Origin: Pseudoalteromonas espejiana DSM 9414
GTDB lineage: Bacteria > Pseudomonadota > Gammaproteobacteria > Enterobacterales > Alteromonadaceae
DNA length: 64,000 nt
NCBI RefSeq assembly: GCF_002221525.1
Contig: NZ_CP011029.1
Span: 1 to 64,000 of the forward strand
Reading direction: 5' to 3'
Shown here: positions 16,215 through 25,421 of the stretch, piece after piece
How positions within the stretch are numbered: the first letter of the stretch is position 1
How the letters are laid out: each line of letters begins with the position of its first letter
Translations under genes and position numbers: made by a program
The notes under the pieces: model-generated
Told to the model about the DNA's origin: nothing
What the model saw: the letters and a program-made list of their open reading frames with translations, nothing else
Database searches by the model: none

Positions 16215-17222
16215 ATGAAAGCAATTGGATATCAACAAAGTTTACCTATCGAAAACGAACTATCACTACAAGACATTGAACTTGAAACGCCAACAGCACA
16301 CGGCCACGATATTTTAGTTGAAGTTAAAGCGGTATCGGTTAATCCGGTTGATTTTAAAATTCGCCAAGCAATGCCAGCAGCAGATGGCGAATATAAAGTA
16401 ATTGGTTGGGATGCAACTGGGGTAGTTAAATCGGTTGGCGAAAACGTTTCGTTATTTAAGCCAGGCGATAAAGTATGGTACGCGGGCGACATTACTCGCT
16501 CAGGCAGTAACGCGCAGTTTCAATTAGTTGACGAGCGTATTGTTGGCCATATGCCAAGTTCGCTTTCGTATGGCGAAGCCGCTGCATTGCCGCTTACCAG
16601 CATTACTGCGTGGGAATTATTGTTTGACCGTTTAAACGTATCTAAAAACGATGACTCTAAAAGCATTTTAGTTATTGGAGCCGCCGGTGGTGTGGGTTCA
16701 ATTATGGTGCAGCTGTTAAAGCAGCGTACTAAATTAAATATTATTGCAAGCGCTTCTCGCCCCGAAACTATATCGTGGTTAGAAGATTTAGGTGCCGATA
16801 CTATTATTAATCACCGCAATCTATTAAGTGAAGAATTTGCAGCTAAAAACTTAAGCGAAGTAGATTACGTAGTAAGCTTAAACAATACAGAGCAACACTT
16901 ACCTGAAATTGAAAAAGTAGTGAAGCCACAAGGTCAATTTGCACTTATTGATGACCCTGAAACACTTAATATTGTGCCATTTAAAAATAAAAGTGTGTCG
17001 GTACATTGGGAGCTTATGTTTACTCGCTCGTTATTTAAAACAGATGACATGCAAGAGCAACACGTTATTTTAAACAACGTAGCCACTATGATTGACCAAG
17101 GGCAAATTAAAACTACTGTAGGTGAGCACTTAGGTAAAATTAACGCTGCCAATTTACGCAAAGCGCATCAGCACCTTGAAACCCAAACAGCGAAAGGTAA
17201 AGTGGTTTTAGAAGGCTTTTAA
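16215..17222 (+). CDS. Zinc-type MDR alcohol dehydrogenase/quinone reductase
   Basis: 335 aa medium-chain reductase of the YhdH/AdhB-like NADPH:quinone oxidoreductase group. The GroES-like N-terminal domain reads VSVNPVDFKIRQ and IGWDATGVVKSVGENVSLFKPGDKVW. The Rossmann domain has ILVIGAAGGVGSIMVQLLKQ (near 153-173). No structural-zinc cysteine cluster is visible, so it is probably zinc-free. Good SD (AAGAGG upstream). A terminator at 17259-17279 closes the unit. Two convergent LysR genes follow; a regulator-target link is plausible but unproven. Confidence 0.85.
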   Translation: MKAIGYQQSLPIENELSLQDIELETPTAHGHDILVEVKAVSVNPVDFKIRQAMPAADGEYKVIGWDATGVVKSVGENVSLFKPGDKVWYAGDITRSGSNAQFQLVDERIVGHMPSSLSYGEAAALPLTSITAWELLFDRLNVSKNDDSKSILVIGAAGGVGSIMVQLLKQRTKLNIIASASRPETISWLEDLGADTIINHRNLLSEEFAAKNLSEVDYVVSLNNTEQHLPEIEKVVKPQGQFALIDDPETLNIVPFKNKSVSVHWELMFTRSLFKTDDMQEQHVILNNVATMIDQGQIKTTVGEHLGKINAANLRKAHQHLETQTAKGKVVLEGF

Positions 17223-17258
17223 GCTACCTTACGTATAAAATTTTTTTGAGTATACCCA

Positions 17259-17279
17259 AGCCCCTTACGGGGCTTTTTT
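17259..17279 (+). terminator. Rho-independent terminator after the MDR gene
   Basis: AGCCCC-TTAC-GGGGCT stem-loop followed by T6, 36 bp after the stop. It could also serve the convergent LysR gene. Confidence 0.85.
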
Positions 17280-17286
17280 ATGCCTG

Positions 17287-18234
17287 TTATTTATAAAGTT
17301 GTTTGTAATTAGGAATATGGTTAACCCAAAATGCAGGGCTGCCAATATACTCTTGTACAGTTTTTATAAATTCGCTTACTAGTGGCGTTTGTTTACGGTG
17401 CGGATACAATGCATAAATGCCCGCGCCAGAAGCCGAAAGCTTATAATTGGTTAAAAGCGGCACTAAACCCATTTCGTCTATGGGTTTTTCTAGGTTAAAT
17501 AAATCAAGCATTACATACCCAACACCTGCTTTAGTAGCATCAAGCATGGCGCGTACGTCGCTTACTTTATAATTGCCCTTCATTTTGTGAGTTTTGTATT
17601 CATCACCATGTGGTTGTGTGCTTAATTTAACTTGATCTAGGCTTACATCGCCATTGCCGTAAACTATCGCAGGCAAAGCTAAAAGCTCCTCAGGTGTGTT
17701 TGGCATACCATGGCGCGCTATAAAATCGTGCGAGGCAACCAGTGCAAAGTGCATATCAGATATTTTTTTTGCCATTAGGTTTGAGTCGTCAAGTTTGCCA
17801 ATTCTAAACGCTAAATCGTAATGGTCGCTAATAATATCGTTGCGCTTATCATCCAGCATTAGGGTAATTTTTACCTCTGGGTACTTTTGCATAAATATAT
17901 TAATAACAGGCTGAATATACTGTTGCCCAAAAAACATGCCTGAGGTAATGCGTAAAATGCCTTTAGGTTTGGCTTGGTACGAGTCGGCAATGCTATGAAT
18001 ATCACTAAGGGTATCTATAAGAATTTGCGCTTGCTGGAGTATTTCATCTCCTGCTGAGGTAAGCGAAAACGAGCGCGTAGACCGATTAAGTAATTGCACA
18101 CCTAAGCTGCTTTCAAGCTTTTTAATTTGCTTAGAAAGTGATGAATTATCCATATCGTTTAATGCGGCGGCTTTAGCAAATGAGCCTTGTTGCACTACAT
18201 CTACAAATAACGCTAATTGATTGGTTATCGACAT
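17287..18234 (-). CDS. LysR-family transcriptional regulator
   Basis: 315 aa. N-terminal winged helix-turn-helix (LFVDVVQQGSFAKAAALNDMDNSSLSKQIKKLE) and a C-terminal periplasmic-binding-like effector domain starting near 90 (GILRITSGMFFGQQYIQPVI). DMDNSSLSKQ in the recognition helix is a CrgA/DhcR-like variant. It starts 2 bp beyond the stop of the upstream LysR gene, so the two paralogous regulators form one transcript, an uncommon arrangement. Targets may be the MDR reductase (convergent) or ygiD (divergent). Effector unknown. Confidence 0.85.
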   Translation of the reverse strand: MSITNQLALFVDVVQQGSFAKAAALNDMDNSSLSKQIKKLESSLGVQLLNRSTRSFSLTSAGDEILQQAQILIDTLSDIHSIADSYQAKPKGILRITSGMFFGQQYIQPVINIFMQKYPEVKITLMLDDKRNDIISDHYDLAFRIGKLDDSNLMAKKISDMHFALVASHDFIARHGMPNTPEELLALPAIVYGNGDVSLDQVKLSTQPHGDEYKTHKMKGNYKVSDVRAMLDATKAGVGYVMLDLFNLEKPIDEMGLVPLLTNYKLSASGAGIYALYPHRKQTPLVSEFIKTVQEYIGSPAFWVNHIPNYKQLYK

Positions 18235-18235
18235 G

Positions 18236-19141
18236 TCATTCTCCTAAATCCCAATAAGGCACATCGCCATAATAGCCACTCGTAAAATCAACAAATGCAC
18301 GCACTTTACTAGGTAAAAACTGCCTGTTTGCGTACACCATGTAAAGCCCCATAGGCTCTGGCTCATGGTTTTGCAAAATACGCACAACTTTACCCTGTGC
18401 TAGTGCCTCACCAGCTATAAAGGTAGGTTGCATAGCAATGCCGCCGCCTGCAATGGCTGTATTTAGCAATAAATCGCCGTTGTTAGCTACTAAATTACTT
18501 TCAAGTTTAAACTCGCTTTTAAGCTCATTGACTCCTGTAAGCCTTTTAGTCGGCTCAGCGTTGGCGTAGCGTAAATAGTTATGCTGCTGAAGCTCTTGTA
18601 GTGTAGTGGGTGTACCGTGCTGCTTTAAATACGCAGGCGATGCAAATACCGCTAAGCGTATAGGCGCTATTTTTTTAGCAATAAGGGATGAATTTTTTAA
18701 CACCCCAATACGCAGCGCTATATCAATGCCTTGTTCAACAATATCTACAAATTGGTCAGTGAGTTTTAAATCTAACTTTAAATTTGGATATTGCTTTTGA
18801 AACTCAACCAGCAGTGGTGCTAAATGCTTAACCCCAAAAGACATAGGCGCACTAATACTCAGCACACCCGATACGTTTTCGCTTAAGTTATTAAGCGAAT
18901 CTTCCATGTCATCTATATCGCCAAGTACTTGTAGGCAGCGAGTAAAATAGTGATCCCCCGCCTCTGTGGTGCTTACTTTTCGTGTGGTGCGGTGTAATAA
19001 ACGGGTAGACAGCCCCTCTTCAAGTGCTGATACATATTTACTCACCAATTGCGGCGATATATCGAGTTTATCGGCGGCTTTAGAAAATGAACCCTCTTGC
19101 ACTACGCTCACAAAAGTTTTCATGGTGGTTAACTTGTCCAT
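18236..19141 (-). CDS. LysR-family transcriptional regulator
   Basis: About 301 aa from ATG at 19141 (MDKLTTMKTFVSVV); a TTG 9 nt upstream is less likely. The helix-turn-helix is SFSKAADKLDISPQLVSKYVSALE. The effector domain begins VSGVLSISAPMSFGVKHLAP, typical of the CrgA/DhcR-like group that regulates oxidoreductases and quinone-stress genes. First gene of a two-LysR operon. It is divergent from ygiD, a common LysR-target layout, but a MITE now lies between them. Confidence 0.83.
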   Translation of the reverse strand: MDKLTTMKTFVSVVQEGSFSKAADKLDISPQLVSKYVSALEEGLSTRLLHRTTRKVSTTEAGDHYFTRCLQVLGDIDDMEDSLNNLSENVSGVLSISAPMSFGVKHLAPLLVEFQKQYPNLKLDLKLTDQFVDIVEQGIDIALRIGVLKNSSLIAKKIAPIRLAVFASPAYLKQHGTPTTLQELQQHNYLRYANAEPTKRLTGVNELKSEFKLESNLVANNGDLLLNTAIAGGGIAMQPTFIAGEALAQGKVVRILQNHEPEPMGLYMVYANRQFLPSKVRAFVDFTSGYYGDVPYWDLGE

Positions 19142-19233
19142 AATTAACAATACGTTGTTTGTAATTTATAAATAAATAGCACATTTATCACCAAATTAAA
19201 AAGCAATAAAATGGCTATATCAAAATAGACTAA

Positions 19234-19439
19234 TACCAATTCGCTTAATTAAGTGATCTATTTTTAGGATGGAAAAACGTGTTGATAGCTAGGCAAAAAA
19301 TTTGCTATTTAGTTGTTCTCGGCAATCGCTCCTGCATTGCTCTACCTTCTGCATCCATGCAGTCGTAAATGAGAGTTTTTAACACAGATAGCGACACGTT
19401 TAGCCCAGAAAAATGATTAAGTATTATTGCGCATTGGTA
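19234..19439. mobile_element. MITE-like element in the ygiD upstream region
   Basis: About 206 bp with terminal inverted repeats: left end TACCAATTCGCTTAATTAAG, right end (reverse complement) TACCAATGCGCAATAATACT. The flanks are TAA and TCA, so a clean 3-bp duplication is not preserved. The left end also resembles the 160-bp element at 47521-47680 (both have TACCAA followed by TGATCTATTTT), suggesting one family. No coding capacity. Confidence 0.55.
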
Positions 19440-19454
19440 TCATTAGGAAATAGC

Positions 19455-20246
19455 ATGGCTCAGCCCACTTTATTTATTTCACATGGCTCGCCAATAATGG
19501 CAGTTAAGCAATCTCCCACCTCTGATTTTTTATCATCGCTTGGGAAAACGCTTAAAACACCGAGCGCTATTATTATTTTTTCGGCCCATTTTGATGTTGC
19601 TAACAATGACACAAGCAACAACATAGTGATTACTGCAGGCAAAGCGCCCAAAACCATTCACGACTTTTATAATTTCCCTGCAAATATGTATAACATTAAA
19701 TACCCTGCACCGGGCGAGCCTTCACTTGCTAACGTTATTGCAGCGCGCTTTAAAGAAAAAGGTATTGAGGTCGAGCTTAATGCAACCCAAGGTTGGGATC
19801 ATGGCGTATGGATACCTCTGCGCTTAATGTACCCAGAGGCTAATATTCCTATAGTGCAGGTGTCTATAAATACGCGTTTAGGCGCAAAAGCCATGTACGA
19901 ATTCGGACAGTTACTTGCCCCTCTTCGCGAGCAAAATATATTAATTATTGGCTCCGGCGGAATTAGCCATAACCTACCCGAAATATTTAAAAAGCCACCT
20001 ACACCCAACCGTGTGCAAATGGTAAAAGCGTTTACTCAATGGGTTGAACAAACGCTTTTAGCGCAAGACACAGCAGCACTATTAGATTATTTAAACCAAG
20101 CACCGCATGTGTTATTTAACCACCCTACCCAAGAGCACTTTTTACCATTATTTGCCGCAATGGGCGCAGGCGGCAAACAGGTTGAAAAGCTCTTTAGTGA
20201 TACCGAAATGGATATTTTAGCGCTCGATGCGTATAAGTTTTATTAA
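19455..20246 (+). CDS. ygiD: DODA-type extradiol dioxygenase YgiD
   Basis: 263 aa, LigB-superfamily 4,5-DOPA dioxygenase-like protein. Seen: TLFISHGSPIMAV (His ligand, near 6-18), FSAHFDV (second His), QGWDHGVWIPLRLMYPEA and IIGSGGISHNL (conserved His). The family opens catechol rings or acts on related substrates using Zn or Fe; the physiological role is unknown. The start is the ATG at 19455 because AGGAAA lies just upstream; a longer frame would begin inside the MITE. The 3' end is duplicated at 23108-23316. Confidence 0.85.
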   Translation: MAQPTLFISHGSPIMAVKQSPTSDFLSSLGKTLKTPSAIIIFSAHFDVANNDTSNNIVITAGKAPKTIHDFYNFPANMYNIKYPAPGEPSLANVIAARFKEKGIEVELNATQGWDHGVWIPLRLMYPEANIPIVQVSINTRLGAKAMYEFGQLLAPLREQNILIIGSGGISHNLPEIFKKPPTPNRVQMVKAFTQWVEQTLLAQDTAALLDYLNQAPHVLFNHPTQEHFLPLFAAMGAGGKQVEKLFSDTEMDILALDAYKFY

Positions 20247-20308
20247 TTTTAATTATTACGGTGCAAGCACCTAGTCGTTTATTTAATCAAAGTGTAATGG
20301 GGGTTTAC
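20097..20308. repeat. ygiD 3' end, left copy of a ~210-bp direct repeat
   Basis: The last ~150 bp of ygiD plus ~60 bp downstream recur at 23108-23316 at roughly 80-85% identity (by eye), ending in TAATGGGGG in both. The 20.3-23.1 kb segment between them is an apparent insertion. The rest of the gap up to 20545 shows no gene. Confidence 0.75.
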
Positions 20309-20544
20309 AAAGCGCATGTTGGGTTTAGCTGCAACTAATAAATAATATACTTTCTAAACTGCTAGGGATGAAGGATTGTTTGATGAACAGTAATCGGAGT
20401 ATTTGAATAGGTGTTTTAAATATGGTGAGAAAGCAGTAAATACGAGTAATTTCAAATTTTAGTTGATAGGCAGCCTTGAGTTTTTTTGTGAAAATCCATA
20501 ACAAAAGATAAAACCTTTCATCTAGTTTTGTACACAGGGATTTT

Positions 20545-21108
20545 TTAGCACCAGTGCCAATTGAACTTTAAATAATTGCTCGACTTTGCTTTAGCAAAAA
20601 ATACAATATCATTTAGCTCATTAGTTGATGTTAAAGCACGCTTACATCTATAGCTGGCTTTACTTGTTGTTGTTAGCGCACCATTTCCAGTTCCACAGCC
20701 AGAGGCTATTAAGTATATTGCTCCTCCGCCATCACGAACACAGTCATTTATATAATCTAAAATAGGTTTTATGTTTTCGTAAATAATCAAATCATCACAA
20801 GATGAATAAAATTTGATGTGTTTTTCTGTATCCCACTCATTGTAGAAGCCATGTTTAGAATACGCTGGAGCAAGATCGCCAATAAATGATGGTTCAACGT
20901 AATATGGTATACTTGGTACAATATTTTCAAATATAAGCCTCAGTTCAATACCCTCATCATAAGCAATTATTTTGATGAAAGGGTGAAACCCTATCAATGA
21001 ATAAATATCGCTGTCACTACTAATTTTTATTAGTTGGCACTTAAAGCTATAAGGCCATTCTAATGATTGAAACCATTGTCGAAAAATTTTTCTTCCATTC
21101 AACTTCAT
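20545..21108 (-). CDS. Hypothetical protein, island 2
   Basis: 187 aa from the ATG at 21108 (MKLNGRKIFRQWF), with AAAGG about 14 nt upstream. The frame could extend to 21201, but that N-terminus (MTMLYYLYFKGCLFL...) has no SD. No family recognised. Features: aromatic and Ile-rich, no signal peptide in the short form, and a C-terminal glycine-rich stretch GGGAIYLIASGCGTGNGAL. AT-rich codon use differs from neighbouring core genes, and it sits between the duplicated ygiD ends, so it was probably acquired. Confidence 0.45.
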   Translation of the reverse strand: MKLNGRKIFRQWFQSLEWPYSFKCQLIKISSDSDIYSLIGFHPFIKIIAYDEGIELRLIFENIVPSIPYYVEPSFIGDLAPAYSKHGFYNEWDTEKHIKFYSSCDDLIIYENIKPILDYINDCVRDGGGAIYLIASGCGTGNGALTTTSKASYRCKRALTSTNELNDIVFFAKAKSSNYLKFNWHWC

Positions 21109-21332
21109 CACAATTATATTGACCTTTATTTGACTGTGTTCAGCAGCAAAAATGGGGAGAAATAAACAACCTTTAAAATACAAGTAGTAAAGCATAGTCA
21201 CTCAACAAGAAACAGATAGGCTCATTTTTGATGATTGTCAAAAATTACTGAGCTTATCTTTCGGCTTTAAATATATATCTTTGCTAGTTCAGTATCTTTT
21301 ATTGAAAAACATATTTTGTTTATCCGTTTTAG

Positions 21333-21515
21333 GCTGACTTTAACGTGCCATGGCAAACAACAGAAAGGGCGCTTTATGCCTTAACTTTTCTGGATAATGC
21401 AGAAGACCTATATTGGGGTAACTTTCACAAACTAAGAGCCAGATGCAATCGCCAGCTTATGAGGTTTCATTATAATGAAAAGTTGGTATACATATCAAAG
21501 GTACGAATTTCATGA
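21333..21515 (+). pseudogene. Short remnant reading frame
   Basis: An open stretch of 60 codons without a start codon at its beginning (a TAG precedes it directly), ending in TGA. It contains NVPWQTTERALYALTFL and YWGNFHKLRARCNRQLM. The protein-like composition suggests the C-terminal remnant of a lost gene; no family recognised. The remainder of the 21.2-21.8 kb gap shows nothing else. Confidence 0.25.
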
Positions 21516-21839
21516 GCCCATGAGCTAAATTGCCAAGCCAATGAAGTATAATAGCTTAACATAGTAACCTTAATAGCAAAGGTATCAAAGGGGGATGATA
21601 CTAATACCCAAGCGAACATTGTAAGAAATCAGCTTTTCAAATCACGTAGTCCGCTCTAAACGATGGAGGAGGTAAAATAGATTACATCACATCACATAAT
21701 TTACCCTCCCCGTTAAGCACATTTAATTTGTACTATCTGCACGTAGAGTGCATGAAGATCAATATAATTAAGACATCATAAATGCTGGAATTTTAAGTGC
21801 TTTAGTAATAACTTGCTAACAAAATAGGACTGCTTTTGC

Positions 21840-22595
21840 CTATATTTTCATTTTTACGACGGATATAAGATTAAAGCCAAGTCGTAGCTTATTATAAATG
21901 CGTGTGAGTATAGTTAGCTCCTCAGGAGTGCATAAGAGTACTAGAGAAAGCTGCTCCCTAATTATAAAGCAATCGTTTACATCACCATTACCTATTCTCT
22001 CATTGTTGATTGCACATAACCCTCTAAAAAAATCTCTGATTAGAGATTCATCATTTAGGGCAGGAGCCACATTTTCTAGTAAATAAATAGCGCTTCCTAG
22101 ATACCAGTTTGGTAGAGTCCTCGTGTAGCTGCCATGTTGAAAACTCACTTCCCCCCTGATAAATGCACTACCTTGGCTCATCATGAATTTACTAAAGTCG
22201 AGTGAATAGACAGGTATATCTCGTAAAGCAGCTCCCTGCTCAAGTAAAGGCTTCACCTGTTCTATCTGATTTGTTGAAACCGCACGAAACATTTCATACT
22301 GTTTGCTGGGTGCCACAAAGCCCCAGTTACTTGAAGTTAAATTTAAGCCAAAATCTTTTTTAGTATCAGCCCTTATACCGGCGGACTTTGAGGCTGACCT
22401 AGAAAGTCGACCTTTTCTTCTTGTTGGGATCTGTATATCAGTGTCATTTAATGAATTTTCGACCTCGGGATGCGCTCTTTTATTAACACAAATCTGTTCA
22501 GGCTCAATAGCTTGGTTTTTTAAGTTGAGGTTACAGGGCTGAGTTAAGCTTTCTTTTTTCATTATATCGTCCATGCTAAATTTATTAGTATTCAA
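21840..22595 (-). CDS. Hypothetical protein with an ankyrin-like motif
   Basis: 251 aa. The first ~95 residues are polar and low-complexity, rich in Arg/Ser (TRRKGRLSRSASKSAGIR near 58-75). The middle, YEMFRAVSTNQIEQVKPLLEQGAALRD (about 99-125), looks like one ankyrin repeat. The C-terminus is alpha-helical with two Cys. No signal peptide or membrane segment. It could be an effector or toxin-like island protein; no family recognised. ATG with no clear SD. Flanking DNA is very AT-rich. Confidence 0.5.
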   Translation of the reverse strand: MNTNKFSMDDIMKKESLTQPCNLNLKNQAIEPEQICVNKRAHPEVENSLNDTDIQIPTRRKGRLSRSASKSAGIRADTKKDFGLNLTSSNWGFVAPSKQYEMFRAVSTNQIEQVKPLLEQGAALRDIPVYSLDFSKFMMSQGSAFIRGEVSFQHGSYTRTLPNWYLGSAIYLLENVAPALNDESLIRDFFRGLCAINNERIGNGDVNDCFIIREQLSLVLLCTPEELTILTRIYNKLRLGFNLISVVKMKI

Positions 22596-23107
22596 TTTAT
22601 AAGTTAGATTATTAATTGGGCGCTTTAACTAAGTGCGCCTATATATTTATGTCTATAAATATATCCCCCCATAGATTCAGATAGTGAAAATTTCAAACCA
22701 ATAAATTAATAATCAATCAACGAGACGCTACTATTTTAGTCCGAATCCATAAACGTTTAATTATCTATTTTTTATGGCTTTGTGTAATATTTAGAAATTA
22801 AGTTACTTATTTTCTTTGTTGCTATTGTTTTACCATGTTGTGGTATCACAATACCTATTCTTGCCTTCGATTACAGTGTTTCCATTAAATCAAACACAGC
22901 CTATATTAATAGCATGTACCGTTTTCAAAATCATTCACCGTATTAATACTTATACAGCTAGAAGTTTTACGTAGTGTTTTTTAGTCTTACCTTGGCTTAC
23001 ACTCTCATTGTACAGTTCAATGAATTTTCTTCGGTGTATTTGAATTCTTAATAAACTATGGATTTATTTAAAACTTAATATTCGTATTCGCTTATCAGTA
23101 TTTTTTC

Positions 23108-23316
23108 TCAAGCCCCCATGTGTTATTTAACCGCCCTACCAAGAGCATTTTTTACCACTCTTTGCTGCTATGGATACAGGCGAAAAGCAAGTTGAAAAAC
23201 TCTTTAGTGATATTGAAATGGGTATTTTAGCGCTTGATATCTATAACTTTTATTAATTTTAATGAGTATAGTCCAAGCGCCTTAGGTTTTTAATCAAAGT
23301 GTAATGGGGGGGTTAC
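23108..23316 (+). pseudogene. Truncated second copy of the ygiD 3' end
   Basis: Homologous to 20097-20308. Relative to the intact gene it has lost one base in the CCTACCCAAG segment (here CCTACCAAG near 23135-23145), shifting the frame. It has no 5' part. It ends directly against the EAL gene. The 730-bp gap between 22595 and 23326 holds only this fragment and AT-rich DNA. Confidence 0.75.
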
Positions 23317-23325
23317 GCTTTCTAT

Positions 23326-24870
23326 TTAGAAATCTGCGAGCATGTAGTGTGTTTTAAAAGCTTCTAAATTACTGGGCTTGTGATAGTAAAAACCTTGAAT
23401 ATACTTAAAGCCAATGCTTTGTACTATATCTAACTGCTCTTTATTCTCAACTCCCTCAACAATTACTTTTAAATCGAGGTGTGCAGCCATGTCGTATATA
23501 GACTCTAATAGTGAGATAGCATCCGAATTCTCCTCAAGGTTATGAATAAATGCACGATCTATCTTTATCGCTCTAAATTTATGGTTTCGTAAAAAGTCTA
23601 ACCCTGCGTAGCCCGTTCCAAAGTCATCCACAGAAAAGCTAGGGCCAAATAGCTCTATACGCTTTAAGTTTTTTTTGAGCTCGGCCACTTGCTCTAAATT
23701 AAATTTATGCTCCTCTGTAATCTCTAGTACTAAATGTTTAGCGGTACGAGGATGCAGTTCTAAAATGTGTTCGAGTTGAGAGATAAACTCAGGGACTAAA
23801 ATAGAACAGCGACTAATGTTCATACTAACGTACCTGTTCGCAAAAAAGACGGGGTTAGATTCAATCATCTGAATACATTTCTTTAGTACCAGCGCGGTTA
23901 AGTCATCTATTAATTGAAACTGTTCAGCGATTGGTATAAAGATCGCTGGCGAGATATAGCCTAGTTTACTGTGTTTCCATCGAGATAACGCTTCGCACCC
24001 TATAGGGCTGTTCGTTTTTGAATTTACAATAGCTTGAAAATAGACATCAATCGTTTCGTTTTCAATTGCATATTTTAAATCTCTTTGTAGCACCCTTACT
24101 TTAAAATATTTTAATGCAAATGGCGTAACTATAAAGGTGGTTACTATTAACACTATAAGTAAAACTAAATTATGAAATATATGCTCAAGATAAAGCTGAA
24201 TTTGCTTTTCATACTTGATAGTTAAAGGGAAATCCTTAGCTTTAAGAGTTACTCCATCTATTTGTTCAGTGTTTTTTGCTAGTAGAGCCCCATTGAGCAA
24301 TAGCTGATATTTGATGTGTTGATTTTCCAGCGTTTTTGAAAAAATATCTAGTAAATGATGCTTAGGACTAACAATACCAATGTACGTATCTTTTTTTATG
24401 TTGAAATAGTTGAATATACTTTGAATATTAATATAAGTTGGGGTGCCAAGAGATAACCCTTCTTCTGGTAGCTTGTTAACGTTTAATAACTTGTAAAAGT
24501 TAAGGTTATTTTTACCTCGTATACTTTCACAATACACAACACCATCACCATTGAATAGCCCTATAGCGTCTATTGAATTTATGTGATAAACAGCCTTCCT
24601 CATTGCATTTTTAAGAGACGGGCATTCATTTTTTACTATAGGTAATAATACGCGTTTTGTTTCTTCCCGCTGCTTTAAATAGAGATCATTACTTTGATTT
24701 AAGAACGCTAAGGCATTCTCTTTTATTGTGGAATTTACACTAGAGACGTTATAAGCGATATTACCCATAACGAGAACGGCTGAGATTACACATGCAGTTT
24801 TAAAAGCATCAGGCTTTATTATTTTTTTAACTAGTGCTTTAGTCTTACTTGCAACTCTTGAAAACAACAA
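23326..24870 (-). CDS. CSS-motif EAL-domain cyclic-di-GMP phosphodiesterase
   Basis: 514 aa membrane protein. Transmembrane helix 1 (about 24-42), a periplasmic CSS-motif domain with Cys83 (CPSLK) and Cys114 (VYCES), transmembrane helix 2 (about 230-250), then a cytoplasmic EAL domain (about 259-505). Catalytic signatures: CEALSRW (EAL), NISR, EITE, DDFGTGYAGL, KIDRAFI and VEGVENKEQ, all intact, so it should hydrolyse c-di-GMP. In E. coli PdeC-type proteins, periplasmic disulfide formation controls activity, so redox sensing is likely here. Monocistronic. Confidence 0.9.
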   Translation of the reverse strand: MLFSRVASKTKALVKKIIKPDAFKTACVISAVLVMGNIAYNVSSVNSTIKENALAFLNQSNDLYLKQREETKRVLLPIVKNECPSLKNAMRKAVYHINSIDAIGLFNGDGVVYCESIRGKNNLNFYKLLNVNKLPEEGLSLGTPTYINIQSIFNYFNIKKDTYIGIVSPKHHLLDIFSKTLENQHIKYQLLLNGALLAKNTEQIDGVTLKAKDFPLTIKYEKQIQLYLEHIFHNLVLLIVLIVTTFIVTPFALKYFKVRVLQRDLKYAIENETIDVYFQAIVNSKTNSPIGCEALSRWKHSKLGYISPAIFIPIAEQFQLIDDLTALVLKKCIQMIESNPVFFANRYVSMNISRCSILVPEFISQLEHILELHPRTAKHLVLEITEEHKFNLEQVAELKKNLKRIELFGPSFSVDDFGTGYAGLDFLRNHKFRAIKIDRAFIHNLEENSDAISLLESIYDMAAHLDLKVIVEGVENKEQLDIVQSIGFKYIQGFYYHKPSNLEAFKTHYMLADF

Positions 24871-24899
24871 TTTAACTCCAATATCCTTATTGACTTCAT

Positions 24900-25400
24900 A
24901 TTAATACGCCTTAAAGATGAAACACAAGCGCGTTTGCAATTATACCAGTTAATTTAATAATACTGTTTGTTGTTTCGTTTTTATTTAATCAAATACAAGG
25001 TAAAAACAAAGTAATCAATACTTAATTACTGATATTTAGGAGTTTTTTAGGTAGCTTAATAATTTTACTCGACGGTTGTACTGTTCCCATATTTATTACG
25101 ATGACAAATGCTGAAAAGAATAAGTGCTTGTCTATGAGCTAATTTAGTTTATGGGCCCTCATAGCATGTAGGTATTTTAAAAAGCAAACCGTATAAAATA
25201 ATACCGACTGGTTAGAAACTTTTGTGCTGAACTTGCTTTGCATACTCAAATTAGCAAAGAAAAAGAGCTTTATTTAGCTTTTGTTCTTTTTACGATAAAG
25301 AAGCTTAAAAATCATTGGTGTGATCAGATATTATAAGCTTTATTAATTTGAGCAAGTGTTCAAAGTAAGTTAAGCTCAGAGCTACTAACCTGCAAGTAAC
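24900..25400. other. Intergenic DNA without recognisable feature
   Basis: AT-rich DNA between the EAL gene and the dehalogenase. No convincing reading frame, repeat or terminator was seen. The segment before 25422 supplies the dehalogenase promoter region and its GGGAGC Shine-Dalgarno. Confidence 0.4.
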
Positions 25401-25421
25401 TTAAACTTACTGGGAGCAAAC

